From CAZIBG01 sp964536985 (GTDB lineage Bacteria > Patescibacteriota > Saccharimonadia > Saccharimonadales > AWTP1-31), in the NCBI GenBank assembly GCA_964536985.1, contig CAZIBG010000003.1, positions 30,067 to 94,066 of the forward strand: a DNA stretch of 64,000 bases. The letters are read 5' to 3'. Shown here in pieces: positions 61,939-64,000 of the stretch. The translations under genes and the position numbers were made by a program. A model generated the notes under the pieces. That model had not been told where the DNA came from. It ran no database searches and saw only the letters and a list, made by a program, of their open reading frames with translations. Each line of letters opens with the position of its first letter. The first letter of the stretch is position 1.

Positions 61939-62179
61939 ACTGTTGTTACCCTCCAGGTCAAATATCTTATTATAGAGCTAGCGTTTTTGTGTTAATGGTA
62001 GTATAACTTAGTAAAATTTGACCTTCAACCATAATAGGTATATTTACAACACATAATCCACAACATTACTCATTTCTGTGAAATATTTTGTACTCAATGT
62101 AGATTTCGATACCGTTCTAACTTGGAAGTGAACAACTAAGGATGTGTTTAGCTGGGCTTCGATAGGTATACTCAGCAAT

Positions 62180-62845
62180 ATGCAGCTACTCGAAGCTATC
62201 ATGTCCCTACTGGCGCCACACGACTGCCTTAAATGCGGCGAGGAGGGGTCGCTTATCTGTTCTAATTGCATGGGTCTTCTGGATAATGTCCCCTCCCGGT
62301 GCTTTAGGTGCTTACGAGCAACCAGTGGTTACCAAACCTGCCCTTCTTGTTTGGAGGTGTCGTGGGTGAATCATGTCTGGCCGGTCACGACTTATGCCGA
62401 TTTTGGTAAACAGCTTGTTCATAGTCTAAAGTTCTCCCGTGCTAAAGTGGCCAGTGAGCACATTGCCGAGTTGATGGCCGGCACTCATGCCCTTCCCTAT
62501 AAAGGAATTCTGGTACCAGTCACCACTGTTGGTGTTCGCCGCCGTCAGAGGGGTTACGACCAGTCGGTCTTGATAGCATATGCGCTATCGCGGATTACCG
62601 GACTGCCATGCAATTCTGTACTCATGCGCTCAGGAACAACTAGGCAGATGGGTGCATCGCGCACAGAAAGGGTGCAGCAGTTACGCGGGGCGTACCATGT
62701 TGCCAATAAAAGGCATGTCTTGGACAGGCACATTATTTTAGTCGACGATGTTGTGACCACTGGAGCAACACTTGAATCGGCTACCCATGCTCTGCTAGAT
62801 GCCGGAGCTGGTGCGGTAGATGCCATTGTCTTTGCAGCGGCCTAA
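62180..62845 (+). CDS. comF: ComF family phosphoribosyltransferase-like protein
   Basis: 221 residues from ATG 62180, chosen because TATACT (62167-62172) lies 7 nt before it; a longer frame starts at 62144 but would include the -10 box. The N-terminal zinc-finger part has CLKCGEEGSLICSNC and CFRCLRA, CPSCLE. The PRTase part ends with the PRPP loop HIILVDDVVTTGATLESA. VTTVGVRRRQRGYDQS is a ComF hallmark. ComF is needed for DNA uptake in naturally competent bacteria, so with the nearby T4SS/pilin genes it may help import DNA. The region 61939-62179 holds only the Hsp20 and comF promoters. Confidence 0.85.
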   Translation: MQLLEAIMSLLAPHDCLKCGEEGSLICSNCMGLLDNVPSRCFRCLRATSGYQTCPSCLEVSWVNHVWPVTTYADFGKQLVHSLKFSRAKVASEHIAELMAGTHALPYKGILVPVTTVGVRRRQRGYDQSVLIAYALSRITGLPCNSVLMRSGTTRQMGASRTERVQQLRGAYHVANKRHVLDRHIILVDDVVTTGATLESATHALLDAGAGAVDAIVFAAA

Positions 62846-62852
62846 TAGTTCT

Positions 62853-62880
62853 TTGGCATTACGGCTGATTCTGCTATAAT
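62853..62880 (+). promoter_or_regulatory. Promoter of tRNA-Ser(UGA)
   Basis: TTGGCA (62853-62858), 16 nt, TATAAT (62875-62880), with TGC before it giving an extended -10 (TGCTATAAT). Transcription should start near 62887, 6 nt before the mature tRNA. Confidence 0.75.
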
Positions 62881-62892
62881 CACCCCTGTTGC

Positions 62893-62982
<90 letters not shown>

Positions 62983-62985
62983 AAC

Positions 62986-63015
62986 AAAAAGTCCACACTA
63001 TTGTGGACTTTTTCT
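62986..63015. terminator. Intrinsic terminator after tRNA-Ser(UGA)
   Basis: Perfect 12-bp stem AAAAAGTCCACA (62986-62997), loop CTAT, TGTGGACTTTTT (63002-63013). It ends the tRNA transcript 3 nt after the CCA and may work in both directions. Confidence 0.9.
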
Positions 63016-63087
63016 ATTTCTAGGAATAGCAACAGTTAATTTGTGGCAATTTTTATATAACAAAAGATAAAATAACAGGGATAAAAA

Positions 63088-63129
63088 TTGTCACATATTC
63101 TATGACAATAAGTAATTCAATGTTAGTAT
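63088..63129 (+). promoter_or_regulatory. trmB-type gene promoter with dyad operator
   Basis: Dyad TTGTCA-N9-TGACAA at 63088-63108. ATGACA (63102-63107) serves as a -35, with TAGTAT (63124-63129) 16 nt on as -10, followed by 6 nt and ATG at 63136. The dyad covers the -35 and fits a repressor site, probably for the TrmB protein itself (inference). Confidence 0.55.
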
Positions 63130-63135
63130 ATTCTG

Positions 63136-63900
63136 ATGGAAGAATTGTTTAGCCGACTCGGATTCAACGCCAAAGAGACCTCGATCTACCTTCATTTAGT
63201 AGAGGGCGGACCATCACCGGCTACTGAAATCTCTAAGGCAGTCAAAGAAAGTCGAACTAACACCTATATGGTGCTCGATAAACTTTCCGAAAAAGGCTTT
63301 ATACGAATTGATGATTCTCAGCCAGTACGAAGGTTCTGCGCCGAACACCCCGACCGGCTAAAGGCTGGATTACTGGAACGACAGAAAGAGATGGCCGAGA
63401 CAAAGCGCTCATTTGATGCTGCCCTGCCGGAACTTCTGTCTGCATTTAATCTTGGGAACCATAACACCGGCGTGGTATCGCTACAGGGTCTAGACGGTCT
63501 CAAGGCAGCTATGGAGGATATGACAAAGTCTAAGACGGAACTACTGGTTTGGGGTAGTCATGTGGCCAACAAAGACCTAATTGCTTGGAGGATTATTGAG
63601 AACGCTGGGTATAAGCGGCGATCACAAGGTATTGCAACGCGGGCACTGTTCCAAAAAGAGGCGGCATATTGGTCGCATATACAGAACTTTAAGAATAAAG
63701 GTTTTGAAGTCAGGCTGTGGGGCGAGAACCCTTTTATGGGTGAAGTAGTGATTTATGGAAGCAAAGTTGCAATAACGGCTTATGAGCCAGAAATATTGAT
63801 AACGATACTTACCAATCAGGTGATTGCCGATACGTTCAGAACTATCTTCGAAAATAGCTGGAAGCAGTCCGTCGCCCTGCCAGGTACTGTCGAAAAATAA
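63136..63900 (+). CDS. TrmB family transcriptional regulator
   Basis: A 254-residue regulator. An N-terminal winged helix (about 1-70) has LFSRLGFNAKETSIYLHLVE, SPATEISKAVKESRTNTYMV and LSEKGFIRID, typical of TrmB. The following coiled helix (RLKAGLLERQKEMAETKRSFD, about 75-95) is the dimer helix. The C-terminal part (about 110-245) resembles the effector domain (LQGLDGLKAAMEDM, ELLVWGSH). TrmB proteins sense sugars or other ligands. No sugar transporter is linked here; a tRNA gene follows convergently. A dyad lies over its own promoter. Confidence 0.8.
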   Translation: MEELFSRLGFNAKETSIYLHLVEGGPSPATEISKAVKESRTNTYMVLDKLSEKGFIRIDDSQPVRRFCAEHPDRLKAGLLERQKEMAETKRSFDAALPELLSAFNLGNHNTGVVSLQGLDGLKAAMEDMTKSKTELLVWGSHVANKDLIAWRIIENAGYKRRSQGIATRALFQKEAAYWSHIQNFKNKGFEVRLWGENPFMGEVVIYGSKVAITAYEPEILITILTNQVIADTFRTIFENSWKQSVALPGTVEK

Positions 63901-63902
63901 AA

Positions 63903-63924
63903 AATCCACTCGAGGTGGATTCTT
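63903..63924. terminator. Hairpin terminator between the TrmB gene and tRNA-Ser(GCU)
   Basis: AATCCAC (63903-63909), loop TCGAG, GTGGATT (63915-63921), then CTTT. It follows the TrmB stop and could end both converging transcripts. Confidence 0.65.
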
Positions 63925-63928
63925 TACT

Positions 63929-64000
63929 TGGCGGAGGAGGAGGGATTCGAACCCTCGCTGGAACTTGCGCCCCACTAACGATTTAGCAAACCGTCCCCTT
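63929..64000 (-). tRNA. tRNA-Ser, anticodon GCU (partial, cut by window end)
   Basis: On the minus strand the 3' part reads GAGGGTTCGAATCCCTC (T-arm) and CTCCTCCGCCA with CCA at the end. The anticodon loop (TTGCTAA, at about 63983) gives GCT, and a long variable arm precedes the T-arm. The 5' part lies outside the window. Confidence 0.9.

Overview
This window looks like a chromosomal segment from a Candidate Phyla Radiation bacterium, most likely Candidatus Saccharibacteria (TM7). The reasons are the very compact, ATGA-overlapping gene layout, the type IV secretion (T4SS) cluster with a PrgI-type VirB3, a split VirB4 and several small two-helix pilins, the lack of any biosynthetic genes except glycan assembly, and many genes with no Shine-Dalgarno but a -10 box 6-8 nt before the start codon. 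TGA works as a stop throughout (many ATGA overlaps), so TGA recoding as in Gracilibacteria is not supported. The assignment is inference; there is no 16S gene here. The window holds three 100-base N gaps, at 22251, 49326 and 52050.

Layout. 1-3 kb: a PadR-like regulator with a 2TM membrane protein, a replication-relaxation-like protein and an IS1595-type transposase. 3-6.7 kb: an RND-type transporter and a membrane-anchored serine hydrolase of the class A beta-lactamase fold. 6.8-37.6 kb: a large glycan locus. It has a priming sugar transferase, about ten glycosyltransferase domains, GtrA, sugar epimerases/dehydratases, a flavin oxidoreductase, a Wzm/Wzt-type ABC exporter with an adjacent methyltransferase and a three-domain glycosyltransferase, and two O-antigen ligase/polymerase-like proteins. 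The 11.4-22.8 kb part is visibly more A/T-rich and contains orphan membrane proteins and a secreted protein with near-identical tandem repeats, as expected of a variable surface-polysaccharide island.

37.7-45.6 kb: a repeat protein of unknown function, then the classical origin region: jag, yidC, rnpA and rpmH leftward, dnaA, dnaN and recF rightward. DnaA boxes of the form TTTTCCACA lie on both sides of dnaA. A long imperfect hairpin sits between dnaN and recF.

45.6-61.4 kb: a T4SS locus. The leftward operon carries VirB6/TrbL-like, PrgI, VirB4 N-terminal-like and VirB4 ATPase proteins, then two large envelope proteins carrying peptidoglycan-hydrolase domains (an M15-type metallopeptidase; a tail-lysozyme plus Cys/His amidase) and a membrane-anchored protein. 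The divergent operon encodes six VirB2/TrbC-like pilin-type proteins. Together they suggest an envelope-spanning machine able to cut peptidoglycan, plausibly used for DNA uptake/transfer or host contact. No VirB11, VirD4 or relaxase is in the window. 61.4-64 kb: small heat-shock protein, ComF, tRNA-Ser(UGA), a TrmB-family regulator and a partial tRNA-Ser(GCU).
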